Below are positions 24,990 through 41,995 of a stretch of 64,000 nt of DNA, piece after piece. The notes under the pieces are model-generated. The model searched no databases and was not told where the DNA came from. It saw only the letters and a program-made list of their open reading frames with translations. The position numbers and the translations under genes were made by a program. Origin of the DNA: Diogma glabrata (taxonomy: Eukaryota; Arthropoda; Insecta; Diptera; Cylindrotomidae); the NCBI GenBank assembly GCA_963693315.1, contig OY856188.1:195876379-195940378 (forward strand), read 5' to 3'. The stretch's first letter is position 1, and the number at the start of each line of letters is the position of its first letter.

Positions 24990-27890
24990 TTCCCGGTCTC
25001 AACAGGTCGAGTAATTTTTGCTGGAATGAATTTTGGAGCAAGTTTGGCATTAAAATTAAGAGTCGCGTCACTCTGGACAAAGTTTCGAAAGTAGACGTCT
25101 TGTTGAGGGCTAAGAATGCGAACCTTCCTCCGCAAATTGTACCGATGACAGGTGTTTAGGTGTACAGGTGGTGAAGGACGGTTTCTTGAATACCAGAGAG
25201 GTTGTCAGCACTTGTACTTGCGAATGAATACTGTCCAGAAATGAGATGAATATCTCGAAGGATTTGGTATTGGGAACCATGCTTAACTCGGTGACGTCCA
25301 AGCGCGACAAAATTAGGAGTGAACCCAAAAGACGGATGGTAAACATTTCGCAAAGCTGACGTAATCTCGTTTAAATGGATATTCCAGGTTTTGTGGTCAG
25401 TTTTTATATAAGAACAAATGGCAGATACAAAGGAACGGTTTACCCTTTCTGAAGGGTTTGAACTGGAGTGAATATGTAGGAGTAAATATCTGCTTCACTC
25501 CGAATGTTTTGAGTGAGTTAGCCGGTAGGTTGGACTCGAATTATTTGCCATTATCCGAGACAAGTAATTCAGGAACGTCGAAAAGGTTAAAAACGTCGCT
25601 CCAGAAAGGTGACTAAGTTAGCGGGTGTTGCTTGTCGAAGAGACTTTGTCAGCACAAATTGGCTAAAGTGACCCAACCCAATAACAAGATGCGTATTACC
25701 CCACTTTAATCTTGAGTAGGGTCCTAGTAAATCAACATATATTCTCTAGAAGTGACGAAATACTTTGGTTTCCTGACCCATGGGTGGCCGCAGTGTGTCA
25801 TTAACGCACTTATTCATCTGACATGACTGACAACTCCGTACAATTATTTAACTCGTAGAGCTAAAGATGGCCAAAAGAACATACGCCGTAGCATATCTGT
25901 GACTTTGACTGCACCTAGGTGAGCTGAAAGAGGGGGATTATGGGCCTGACAGATAATTCGCTTTGGGATGGGAGCCAAGAGTCGCCAGTGTTCATCTTTG
26001 TCCAAGTGTTTCAACCCAATGCCAGTCTACCTGATAGATCTTTCAAAGACATAAGCCACTTTAAACTAAAGCGATCCGTGATGATGGTAAACGGATGCCC
26101 TTCTACATAAGGCCTGAATTTCTTAACGGCGAGAACTGCTGCCAAGGCATTCCAGCTCAGTGACACTATAATTTCGTTAAGCCGAATTGAGCTTGTGTGA
26201 CATAAATGCCAAAGGATGTTCCGTTTCGTCGTCAGAGTGTTGAAGCAGCACATTTCTTATCCCTGTAGTGCATCACATTGGATATAAAAACGACGAGTAA
26301 AATCAGGGTTGACGAGAACTGGTGCTGTAACCAGTGAGTTTTTTAGTGAATCGAAACTTTTCTGTGCATCTGTATTCCAAAGAAATTAGCGAACAATCAG
26401 TAATGCCGAGGCAGCGTTGGACTTGTTTCACGGTTTTGGGAACGGGAAAATCTATGATGAGTTTTACTTTGTTTTGGTTGACACGTAGCACGCCAACCAC
26501 ATACCCCAGATACTCAATCTGGTTAAGGAGGCATTTGGATTTCTCTAGATTAATGGTAAGGCCTGCACCTTTAAGTCGCGCTGCCACGTCTGAGAGAAGG
26601 AGAAGGTGCTTCAAAAGTCAAACAGGTTACCAGAAGTTCATCTAGATATACAAATACACGATCGTGGGGTTGATGGGGAATTACCCTGTGCATTAACCGG
26701 CATAATGTTTAAGGGGCACTACACAAGCCGAATGGCAGTATAGTAAACTGGTATAATGGTTGTTCTGGTACGGTGAAGGCAGTTTTGTCTCGAGAAACGG
26801 GATCAATTTGAAATTGCCAAAAAACATCTTTTAGATTGATGCTTGAAATAAATTGCGTTCACTCTAGTCGGCTGAGTAAGCTGTCGATGATTGGTAAAGG
26901 AAAAACGTCTTTCTTAGTAACCTCATATGCTTTCTTGCATCTAGACAAAGCCGAGTTTTACCATTAGCCTTTCACACCACAACCATTGGAGAACTCCAAG
27001 AGCTTTCATGTCCTTGACTACTCCAAGTTCAATCATGCGATCCAGCTCTTTATACATTTCTAATGGACAGCAAGGGAAACAGCATAGTAAAGTTGTTTTA
27101 CTGGCTTGTCTTCACCAGTATCCATAATATGAGTAGCCAAAGCCGTACGCCCTAGCTAGACCATGTAGCTTAGCACACCAAAACTTGGGGAATGAGCTGG
27201 TCAAACAGGTGTTGTTGCACGGAGGTAAGAGTATGATGGTTTGGTAAGGGAAGAGGGATATCTGTTCTATTTCACTTGCAAAAGAGGGTTAAAGATAAAA
27301 TGTTTTACAGAAATCAAACCCCAGATAAAAAGATTGTTGCAAACTAGGGGCGATGAAGATGGACATGATTTGAGATCGACATCCATACTGAACCAGTGTA
27401 CGGACAATCCTAATATTCGTTGTTTGGATCCACTAGCGGTTGAAATAAATGAAAGGCTACCGCACACTTTTAGGCCAGTTTCAATAAGAAATATGTCAGC
27501 ACCACAGCTCAATACTGTGATGTTGGCACCACTGTCAAGCCTTCCACGAATTCAAGCGATAGACACTTCGGCGTAAGGTCGACTGTCTCCCGGTGTATTG
27601 GCTAAGATAAAAGCCACCACGTAAGCCTATTTAAAAAAACGATAAGTGCGTAGTATAGAATGAAGGATATGCGGTTTGGGTTTGGGCAAGTATTTAGTAA
27701 AATATGGGTTTAGGAAATGGGGGTAATCTCCATCTTATCGACTGCCGATTGTACCGTTCCGGATCGGCATTGGCGGTTGCATCCACCTGTGAAGTTTGAG
27801 AGCTGACGTTTGGTTTCAGAAGATGAGGCACTCCACTCACCTTCACCTTCGCTTTTCCCATACAGAAACGGCACACCCTTTGGGGTGAAA
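24990..27890 (-). pseudogene. decayed Ty3/gypsy gag-pol remnant
   Basis: Minus-strand order is correct for gypsy. The protease is at ~27500-27560 (LDSGANITVL, active triad intact). The reverse transcriptase is at ~26300-27150, with FVYLDELLV where the catalytic YLDD has lost its second aspartate, and with INLEKSKCLLNQIEYLGYVV. RNase H is at 26011-26253 (VKKFRPYVEGHPFTIITD, LKWLMSLKDLSGRLA). The integrase is at ~25400-25950 (CQSCQMNK zinc finger cysteines, VDLLGPYSRLKWGN, SDNG, SERVNRS). Multiple frameshifts and stops separate the blocks. The RNase H text is close to that of the intact element at 59.8-63.2 kb, so they belong to related lineages, this one much older. Confidence 0.8.
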
Positions 27891-27905
27891 GGGGTCAGTT
27901 ATAAT

Positions 27906-28180
27906 CAGGCCCGATTAGAGGGGGGGGAGGGGGGGTTTCCCCCAGGCCCGGCTTTTTAAAAGCGCCCGGTCTCCGACCAAAATGAAATTATTATATAGAC
28001 AAAAAACTATTTTTAACCAAAACTAAAGTATATGTGGATTTGATCTCCCACTAAATTCTTACTATTAATAAAATACACGATTATTTAATTTAGGTTTAAA
28101 CGCCTCAAGGTTTAAATAGAAAGTTTTTCTTTTCAAAGATGGGTCATATAATAGATGCCACATATGTTATTACAAATATA
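27906..28180. mobile_element. possible hAT-type terminus
   Basis: CAGGCCCGATTAGAGGGGGG followed by GGCCCGG and GCGCCCGG resembles the CAGGGCCGGAT-GGGGG ends of some hAT families. No partner end or target duplication was found, so this is a weak call. Confidence 0.3.
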
Positions 28181-29067
28181 AGGAAAAGTACGATTTTGAA
28201 AAAAGTAACAGTTTTTTGACAAACTTATAATGCCATAATTCTCTATAATAATAATAAAATTCCATGTCATACAAATAATTAATTTTATTTTCTCTTTACA
28301 AAAATTGGGTAAAATAATAAATTAAAGTCATTCTTTTGACACACTTAAAAACTTATTTTTGACAAATTTATAATGCAATAATCTAGATGTTTTTCTGACA
28401 TGCCAATCCTGTCATGTTCAATTACATTTAGCATTTCATATAAATAATTCATTTTATTTATTTTTTAAAAAATTTAATGAAAACCATTCTTTTGACACAC
28501 TTGACAACATTTTTTTGACAAACTTATAATGCCACAATTCTTAATAGTAATAATAAAATTCCATGTCATACAATTAGTTTCATTTTTTCCCAGAAAGTTG
28601 TGTAAAAAAATGAAAATCATTCGTTTGACACACTTGACAACATCTTTTTGAGAAACTTATAATGCAATAATCTAGATTTTGGTCTCACATACCAATCCCA
28701 ACCATCCAGATTTCTCCAAATTCAATGTTCCTACTCGTAATCACTTAAAATGAACGTCTTTTACGCAAAAAATATGCAAATTTCCCTGTTTTGACACATT
28801 TGACGATTTTTTTGGCAAACTTCTGGGACAGCTATCGAGCACATCGTCCTTTTGGCTCTTACCATTGAGTATACCTACTTTTAGAAAAAACATTTTTGAA
28901 GTCCCTGGTCGGCCGGCAGACAGACATACATTTTTTTTTTGCCTTTTTAGAATCAGTAGGTTCAAAAACGTCGAGAAATGCAAAAAAGTGGGGGTAAGAA
29001 TTTTACTTTTGGCTCATGCAATACTTAGGTTTTTTCAAAACCGAAGTAATTTTTTCAAAACCGAAGT
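28181..29067 (-). mobile_element. Helentron/DINE-1-like element, truncated copy
   Basis: Reverse-oriented copy of the 7009-8530 family. It has three to four ~140-bp units with TGACACACTTGACAACAT and ends on the right with TTCAAAACCGAAGTAA. The last ~20 bp are duplicated (29028-29047 and 29048-29067). The 3' terminus with the stem-loop is missing. It abuts the LTR-like repeat at 29070. Confidence 0.65.
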
Positions 29068-29069
29068 AA

Positions 29070-29261
29070 CATGGTAATGGTTGTAGTTTAAATTAATGAA
29101 ATTTTGCAAAACTGAAACTTGGATATATGGTTTTAAGAGATGGGTCTAATGTCATGAAAAATTTTTGAACTCAAATCTGGAATTGGACACCTTGTGACGA
29201 AGGAAAGTAAAAGTAAAGAAATGAACCCGAAAAAGTTCTGTTCGGGATCTCCTTCGTCACA
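29070..29261 (-). mobile_element. LTR-like repeat, 5' copy of the decayed gypsy element
   Basis: Partner of 24434-24627. GTGACGAAGGA and TCCTTCGTCAC are perfect 11-bp inverted repeats here, enclosing a second stem (CCGAA and TTCGG). Confidence 0.5.
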
Positions 29262-30057
29262 TATCAACGCGTGACAGCTGTTTCCAAAAATTCAGGTTTT
29301 TAATTAATTACCATAACGTCAACAATTCATTAAAAGAGGTTGAACAGAGGAATAACCAGTGGCAGATTTACATATTTGCCGCCTATAGGCTAATTTATAT
29401 TGCCGCCCAATATATTTTAAAAAATTATCAAATGCGAGCGAAGCGACGAAAAAAAGCGCCTTGCATTTTTTCGAAATTCCAAGGTCACGTTATTTACAAG
29501 TACTTTAAAATTACGCTTTTAATGATAAACGTGCAAATCTAGCAAAAAATAATTAGATTTAAAATACGCAAATAATAAAAACTTTCATTAAAATCAAATA
29601 AAATGCAATAAAAACTTCATTTCAACAAAATATAAAACTTAAATAATATAACATATTTTATAAATAGTCCAATCGAAATAAAAAATCATTCTTTCTTTAG
29701 CTTACATAACATTTTTTTTCTGAATTTATTGTTTACAAAAATTTTAATTATATCATCAAATAAATTCGAATTTGCAGTATCAGATTCAATTGATAAAACT
29801 GCTAAATCGCTTAATCTGCTATCGAACATCGTTGAGCGTAAATATGTTTTAATTCGTTTTAAACATGAGATCGAACGTTCCGATTAACAATTGCTGACAG
29901 CCAAATTGATTTGTATGTTCTTAAAATAATATGAATATTAGGAAAAATATTAAGCAGATTTTGATCCCTAATCCAATTGCACATATTGTTGATATTTATA
30001 TGTTTTTTATCATATAACGCCAAATACTCTTTGATGTGAAAAATCTCTTTAATCGAT

Positions 30058-30321
30058 TCAGTCGGTAGAGCATGAGACTCTTAATCTCAGGGTCGTGAGT
30101 CCAAGCCCCACGTTGGGCGCCACAATAACGTTTAGCAATGCAACCTAGTCCCATAGACAGGAGCAAAGATTACCCTAGCCAAAGTTAAAGAATTGACTAC
30201 CTGGCTGTGGATCCGGAAACCGCTCTCGACTTCGCTCAGTCGATATGGGTTTTTCCGGCAACCGGATAGTCTTAGTAACGAGCGGTTCATTTTGTAGATC
30301 TTATAGATCTTATAGATCTAA
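30058..30321 (+). mobile_element. tRNA-Lys-derived SINE
   Basis: The head (30058-30122) is tRNA-Lys(CTT)-like. It has the A-box region TCAGTCGGTAGAGC, anticodon arm GAGACTCTTAATCTC, B-box region GGTCGTGAGTCCAAGCC, and ends CGTTGGGCGCCA with encoded CCA-like bases. The first ~11 tRNA bases are missing. An unrelated body follows (GGATCCGGAAACCGC, TTTTTCCGGCAACCGG), then a tail of about three TTATAGATC repeats. The head-body-tail structure and insertion into a transposase gene argue for a Pol III-transcribed SINE and not a functional tRNA gene. Confidence 0.8.
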
Positions 30322-30483
30322 TTTTAGACGACTGAATCTTAGACAGAGAAACGTTAATAGAAAAAAAAGAAAACCGTAATTTGATTAAAATTTAATTAAT
30401 CCAGAATTTTATGTTGTGTTTTTGCAATATTTACAACCTTTAATTAAAATTTAGGTAAAATTGCAATATTTGCACAATTAAAA

Positions 30484-30632
30484 CATGGAAAAGATTCTGA
30501 GAATGGATATAATGTCATAATGCATCAAAATAAATGCTTCAGTAAATCTGGAATTGGGAACCTTGGGACGAAGAAAAGTAAAAATAAATGTTTGGCACAA
30601 AAGTGGGGTGTCCCAGAATATCCTCCGTCACA
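30484..30632 (-). mobile_element. LTR-like fragment inside hAT 1
   Basis: Third copy of the repeat seen at 24434 and 29070, edge TGTGACGGAGGA on the minus strand at 30632. It interrupts the transposase frame directly after VYTQDVSDDL. The left limit may extend to about 30340, adjoining the SINE. Confidence 0.5.
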
Positions 30633-31979
30633 AACTAGATCATCTGAAACATCTTGTGTATAAACTTCACATAATTTAAATGCATCCTTTTTTATTTCCC
30701 AATCAGAAAGATCACGAAATTTAAAAAAGACATAGAAAATTTCAAACACTCTGTTGAACGCACATTTTCGACTGTTTAGTTCTGAGATTAATCGATCGTC
30801 AATTGTAAAAAATACGTTTATTTTAAAACTACCCTGAGCACCAAACAGGTCTTCATCATCGTTGGTTTCATCAAAATGTCGCTTTCCTGTTTTGGTTCGC
30901 TCTTAGCTTGCAGTGTAGTTTTGAGTACCAACCAGTGCCTTGGCCTCTTCTTCATACATTATAAATTTCTCGCGGGAAGATTAAATAATTGAAATTAAAG
31001 ATTTGTATAAATCGATAACCAACCCAATATCTGTATTTTCCTGTTGTAGTTTTTTACACACTACGTTGATAGGATTTGAAATACTACCGCAAAAAACAGT
31101 CATGAACGCAATTTCAAATTTTGTCAATTTTTTGCATAACCCTGCTGCTTCTACCTTTGTAACCGTTTCCTCAGAACTGTCGTTTGAAATTGATTTTAGA
31201 ATATCATGAATTTCTTTCCAAGACATTAACTGTTGCAGGCGCCATCTCTACATGACCATCTCGTAGTCGAGATCCTCTTTGGTGTTATGAGGATAATGTT
31301 GTTTTGTTTATGAGTATATTTCTGTTTTTTTATCGTTGATGCCGAAAAAAGTTAAAGTTTTATTGCTTGCAAAAATGAAAAATAGTTGATGGATTCATTA
31401 CAGCAACTAGCCGCCGCAGTTCCAACTAGATTAAGAGAATAGGCTGCACATGGCATAAATTCCGCAAACTTGTTGGCATTTTTAATTCTAGCTTGGAGAC
31501 CAGTATAAGCGTCTCACATGTTTGCAGCATTATCGTACAACTGAACCCTGCAATTTTCTAAATTATTGTTTAAAGATGCCAGGGTGTTAGTTATTGCTGT
31601 GTACATTTCTTCAGATTTGTGTCCAGTATTTGGAACAAAAGTTGATACCTCTGGAACAAAAGTTAGTACAAAGTACCTCTGTTGATGTGCCAAATTTTTT
31701 AACATGTCTTAACAATTGAGAACTGATCTACATGCGCGAATGTAAGAAAAGAATATAAGAAACAGTGGCGTATCCAGGATTTTTTTTGGGGGGGTGCATT
31801 TTTTTAAATTAAATAATAAAAACTATGTACGCAAATTTGCATTTATTTCTTTTATAATATTTAATATGTATCACTACAATATAATTACTTTTGTATATAT
31901 TTTTCAAACAAATTTTTAATTTTCGTTTATTCTTTTGCAAAATATTTTGCACTTCTTCATCTACTTTTATATTTTTGTA

Positions 31980-32589
31980 TATGGGCTATTATTTTGAAAA
32001 CGTACATTTTTTTGTTGATTTTTAAATTTTTGATTTTTAAAAAATCTGAAATTTTGATATATTGTTGGCATTGACGAAAGGAAAAAAGTGATTTCTGCTT
32101 TTATTTTTTGAGTACTCTGAATCGGAGTTATGCGCAGTTGAATTTTGAGGCTTTTTCACGTAGTTTTTGGTAATGGTGGCAATGTTTTGTGAATAGGTGC
32201 CACAAATTTCATCCGACTTACGTATATTTTTGCAAGTAAAAAGGAAAACAATTGAATAATTGAAATAAGTAAGTTTAAAATTAATAACTTTTCTCTTTTC
32301 CGCTAGGCGGCGCGTAAAACCTTGGTTTACTTCAAAGCTCATATCTCAAAAAGTAGGCTTTTTTTTTTGTTTTTCACAAATTTTAAAGTAAACATATGCA
32401 GCTATGAAATTGAGAAATAAAAAGTCAGCAATTCAATATGGATTTTTTCTTACGATTTTTTAAAGTTTGGTATATGAAAAATTCACATGTGTTTTTTTAT
32501 TAAGTTAATAATCCTGTACTAAATGTGGATCTAATAAATTAAACATTTCATATTTTAACACCTGCAATAAATTTGAACCATTTTCTGTG
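31980..32589 (+). repeat. left terminal inverted repeat of the long-TIR element
   Basis: About 610 bp, reverse complement of 34250-34851 with only scattered mismatches and small indels, mostly in homopolymer runs. High arm identity implies a recent insertion or arm homogenisation. Confidence 0.9.
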
Positions 32590-32969
32590 CGGTTAAATGG
32601 TTAAAAACTTATTAAAAATTAATTTAAGTTAAGTGGTAAAATAAAGGAATTTATATTATTAAAAGGGTGTGTAAAATGTTTATTCATTTTAAAAAATGTC
32701 TATTCAGCCCTTTTTTACAAATTAAAATCTCATTAGAGGCTCATAATTTTAACATTTAAAATTTCTAATGACGCCCACAAACGGTTTTTGACCAAATTAT
32801 ACTTGCATCCAATCAAAATATATTAAATTGTACCTACCTAATTTTACCTGATTCTACCTATGTCAAAACTATTTCAAGGGTATATATATATATTGATTGG
32901 ATTGCCTTATAATCAATTATATTCCAAAATATTTAGAAGACATAACGTTTAGAAAAGATAATAATAGAA

Positions 32970-34000
32970 ATGCCTTTCAAATTGTGCTGTAACTTGTACG
33001 GTCTCAAAAATCATCAGCGGACATCAAAAAATGTGAAACTGGTCACACCAGCTGTTATTCAAAAAGCTGCGACCCTAAATTTTACTTTGCGTGATGACCA
33101 GTTTATATGTGAAACATGTCGCACTTATATCTATAAAAATAAGGTAAATTTAATTATTTTATTAAAATGAATAAAAATTCATATGCAACTAATATTTTCT
33201 ATACAGCAGCTTTCATGTTCGGAAACTGTCGATAGTGAAATTATTTCTATAAATCAGGATGTTGAAAATGTTCCAACGAACGAAAATATTCAAATACCCC
33301 CAGCATCTTTAGATCCATCACCAGTTTCGGTTGATACTATATCTCCACCAGTTCCTGACCAGTTCCACTTAATGACATTTTAGAAGATATTAACAATGTT
33401 CTTGGAAGGTTAGCCGAATCTCCTATCAAACAAAATCATATTACAACAGGAAGTTATAAAAAAATTGCAAGTGTCACATCGGCAATAAGTCAAAGAATAT
33501 TTCAAGTAGATTCAGTTAAAGTGTTATCACCAAACGAGGAATGTGAATATACATCATGGCTTATGAACCTTAAAAAAGAGTTTAAAGATGCCAGCTGTAA
33601 ATCAAAACAAGTGTTTTTGTTGACAGCTCTACCACGTAAATTTTGGTCAAATCAACGTATCCAGGATGAATTTAATGCATCAAGACGACTGGTAGAATTC
33701 GCCATGGATCTGTTGGAAACAGTAGGTCCTTACAGTTGGCCTCAAAGCAAACAAGTGCACAGTTTGTCACAAAATATAGTAAAACCAATTCAAACATACT
33801 TCTTATCACAGGAAATTAGTAGAACAATGCTTGGCCTTAAAGATGTTGCTACTATTACAGAAGGATCGACAAAAATTAAGAAATCAAAGCGGTTGGTGTT
33901 ATGGACCCTCACCGACATCTACGAAATGTGCTTGGAAGAAAACAAAGAACTCAAGGATTCCACTGTTTTTTACCGGATAACACTACACCCGATAAAATAA
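32970..34000 (+). CDS. uncharacterised two-exon gene in the long-TIR element (one frame break)
   Basis: Exon 1 (32970-33143) encodes 58 residues with paired cysteines, CC at 6-7 and CETC at 47-50, a likely small zinc-binding module. A 63-bp GTAAAT...ATACAG intron (33144-33206) follows. Exon 2 (33207-34000) runs through a Pro/Ser-rich linker. The reading frame must then change within about 20 bp (33358-33380), bounded by a stop in each frame. The C-terminal part (from ~33361) is a continuous ~210-codon frame. It contains WLMNLKKEF, SKQVFLLTALP, NQRIQDEFNASRRLVEFA, QEISRTMLGLKDV and KKSKRLVLWTLTDIYEM. From memory, this pairing resembles an uncharacterised, expanded invertebrate family with an N-terminal CCN-type cysteine motif and an EISR-M-G-KD motif. 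No function is known to me. The frame break may be a mutation. Confidence 0.6.
33144..33206 (+). other. 63-bp spliceosomal intron
   Basis: GTAAATTTAA at the 5' end and CTATACAG at the 3' end, AT-rich, with in-frame stops beyond its first codons. Removing it leaves exon 1 (58 codons) in phase with exon 2. Confidence 0.75.
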
Positions 34001-34249
34001 TTGCCAAAATGTTTTCTTTTTCTGATGATCATAAATATTTCAATTTAAAGGCAAAAAAAAATATATAAATTAATTTTTTAATGTATTTATTTATAATATT
34101 GATTAAATTATATTGTTTATAGGAAAAATATTTTTTTAATGTTTTTTTCTAATGTTAGTGTTGGTGATGTTGAAATTATAACAAAATCTTCGATCATTGG
34201 GATCTCCAATTCTTATTCTGAATAAAAACCTGTTTCTCAATCAGAAATA

Positions 34250-34851
34250 CACAAAAAATGGTTCAAATTTATTGCAGGTGTTAAAATATGAAATGTTTAA
34301 TTTATTAGATCCACATTTAGTACAGGATTATTAACTTAATAAAAAAACACATGTGAATTTTTCATATACCAAACTTTAAAAAATCGTAAGAAAAAATCCA
34401 TATTGAATTGCTGACTTTTTATTTCTCAATTTCATAGCTGCATATGTTTACTTTAAAATTTGTGAAAAACAAAAAAAAAAAAGCCTACTTTTTGAGATAT
34501 GAGCTTTGAAGTAAACCAAGGTTTTACGCGCCGCCTAGCGGAAAAGAGAAAAGTTATTAACTTTAAACTTACTTATTTCAATTATTCAATTATTTTCCTT
34601 TTTACTTGCAAAAATAAACGTAAGTCGGATGAAATTTGTGGCACCTATTCACAAAACATTGCCCCATTACCAAAAACTACGTGAAAAAGCCTCAAAATTC
34701 AACCGCGCATAACTCCGATTCAGAGTACACAAAAAATAAAAGCAGAAATCACTTTTTTCCTTTCGTCAATACCAACAAAATATCAAAATTTCAGATTTTT
34801 AAAAAATAGTTGTTTTTTTTTCGATGTACGTTTTCAAAATAATAGCCCATA
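34250..34851 (-). repeat. right terminal inverted repeat of the long-TIR element
   Basis: Mirror of 31980-32589. It ends GTTTTCAAAATAATAGCCCA followed by TATA. Confidence 0.9.
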
Positions 34852-35317
34852 TATAAAGTAATGAAAGGCCGTTCAATCTATTTTCTGAAGTAGAATTTCG
34901 CAAGTAGCTTTTTAAATATTTTAAAGTTGAAAATGAATGTTCTGAAGTGCATGTCGTGACGTCACTAAAATTTTTAATAATTTAAAAACATTAGGATAAA
35001 GTACTTTATCACACATCTGAAGTGATTCAATAGCATAATTATGGTGTTGATTTTGGCCTTTTAAGGGGGTGCATATGCACCCTCGCACCCCCCCTGAATA
35101 CGCCTATGATAAGAAATTTTGCGAATTTGATTGATTTAACCTGGATACTCTGTTTAGAGTGGCGCACGGCTCTCGCCGCCGCAAAAAAATTTCTGTTTTG
35201 AAAAATTTGTAAATGTATTTTTAAGATTTTCCGCACAAAAATTTGCCGCCTGCGAAAATTTGCCGCCGTAGGCTACAGCCTAGCTAGCCTATTTCGAAAT
35301 CCACCACTGGGAATAAC

Positions 35318-41665
<6,348 letters not shown>

Positions 41666-41820
41666 TATATATACACTCAGTTCTGTTTTTGCACGAATTT
41701 ATTATACACGAATTTGAAATAACACGAGTTGGAGAAAAAAATTAATTTTCTTTATGCACGAAATTTTTTGAAATAACACGAATCGACTAAACTTTAAATT
41801 TAAATTTTTTCGCCCGTTAA
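41666..41820. repeat. CACTCAGTTCTG-type repeat adjoining TA
   Basis: Begins CACTCAGTTCTGTTTTTGCA directly after TATATATA and contains repeated ACACGAAT motifs. A reversed relative is at 46560-46643 (TGCAAAAACAGAATTAGGTG), also joined to TA. Confidence 0.6.
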
Positions 41821-41995
41821 TCCGATTTTTTAAGAAAAGAAATTTCTTTTGTAGTACCTTATATATTTTTAAAAGCCGCTTCAAATTACATAATGCATTT
41901 GCCAAAAAACTAAATTTAAATATTTTAATTTAAAAGTTCTAAACTGTAACAAGGTATTTAAATAATAATACAATAATAAACGCCTTATTCTTGAT

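Larger units (their letters stand above)
29690..31730 (-). pseudogene. hAT (ZMYM1/DUF4371-like) transposase remnant
   Basis: In coding order: LYDNAANM, AYTGLQARIKNANKFAEF and NLVGTAAASCCNES (31350-31560), the RNase-H-like core motif of ZMYM1-type hAT transposases. Then TRW-type region remnants and EIHDILKSISND (30981-31226), then DDRLISELNSRK and FRDLSDWEIKKDAFKLCEVY (30640-30830). After the inserted SINE and LTR fragment comes the dimerisation domain: IFPNIHIILRTYKSIWL, then SERSISCLKRIKTYLRSTM (29690-30050). Several stops, including one just after AANM, and frameshifts disrupt it. The family catalyses cut-and-paste transposition. Confidence 0.8.
31980..34851 (+). mobile_element. long-TIR element (TA target) carrying one spliced gene
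   Basis: Nearly identical inverted arms of about 600 bp (31980-32589 and 34250-34851) end in TATGGGCTATTATTTTGAAA and its complement. TA lies outside each end, fitting a TA (or TATA) target duplication. It sits inside the C-terminal codons of hAT 2. The 1.66-kb centre contains a single plus-strand gene (32970-34000). No DDE transposase, helicase or polymerase is seen. The arms contain mirrored open frames of about 60-100 codons starting MSFEVNQGFTRRL, which exist twice because they are part of the TIRs. Confidence 0.88.
31763..35108 (-). mobile_element. hAT element 2 (nested), 3.35 kb including its own insertion
   Basis: The left end CAGTGGCGTATCCAGGA and right end CTGAATACGCCTATG, plus an exact 8-bp duplication ATAAGAAA (31755-31762 and 35109-35116), identify a hAT insertion inside hAT 1. 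Without the inserted 2.87-kb element its body is only ~0.47 kb. It retains the transposase C-terminus on the minus strand: CTSEHSFSTLKYLKSYLRNS at 34860-34960 and KVDEEVQNILQKNKRKLKI at 31900-31970. It is therefore an internally deleted copy. Confidence 0.88.
29357..35309 (-). mobile_element. hAT element 1 (outer), 5.95 kb including insertions
   Basis: Terminal inverted repeats CAGTGGCAGATTT and AAATCCACCACTG, with an exact 8-bp target duplication GGAATAAC at 29349-29356 and 35310-35317. Both features are diagnostic for hAT. It carries a broken ZMYM1-like transposase on the minus strand. Three later insertions sit inside: a SINE, an LTR-like fragment and hAT element 2. The transposase N-terminus, expected near the right end, is not present, so this was already a deletion derivative. 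Confidence 0.9.

Noticed and set aside
27906..28180. Complete hAT element
   Set aside because: Only one plausible end was found, with no partner and no 8-bp duplication, so only a weak terminus was annotated.
30058..30122. Functional tRNA-Lys(CTT) gene
   Set aside because: The 5' acceptor strand and start of the D-arm are missing, and a SINE body and tail follow directly.
32037..32342. 101-codon frame starting MSFEVNQGFTRRL and its mirror at 34499-34684
   Set aside because: Both lie in the inverted arms of one element, so they are the same sequence seen twice. The right copy is cut short by small changes, which speaks against a conserved protein.
32970..34000. Host gene interrupted by repeats
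   Set aside because: It lies precisely between the two inverted arms of a TA-flanked insertion inside another transposon, so it belongs to the mobile element.
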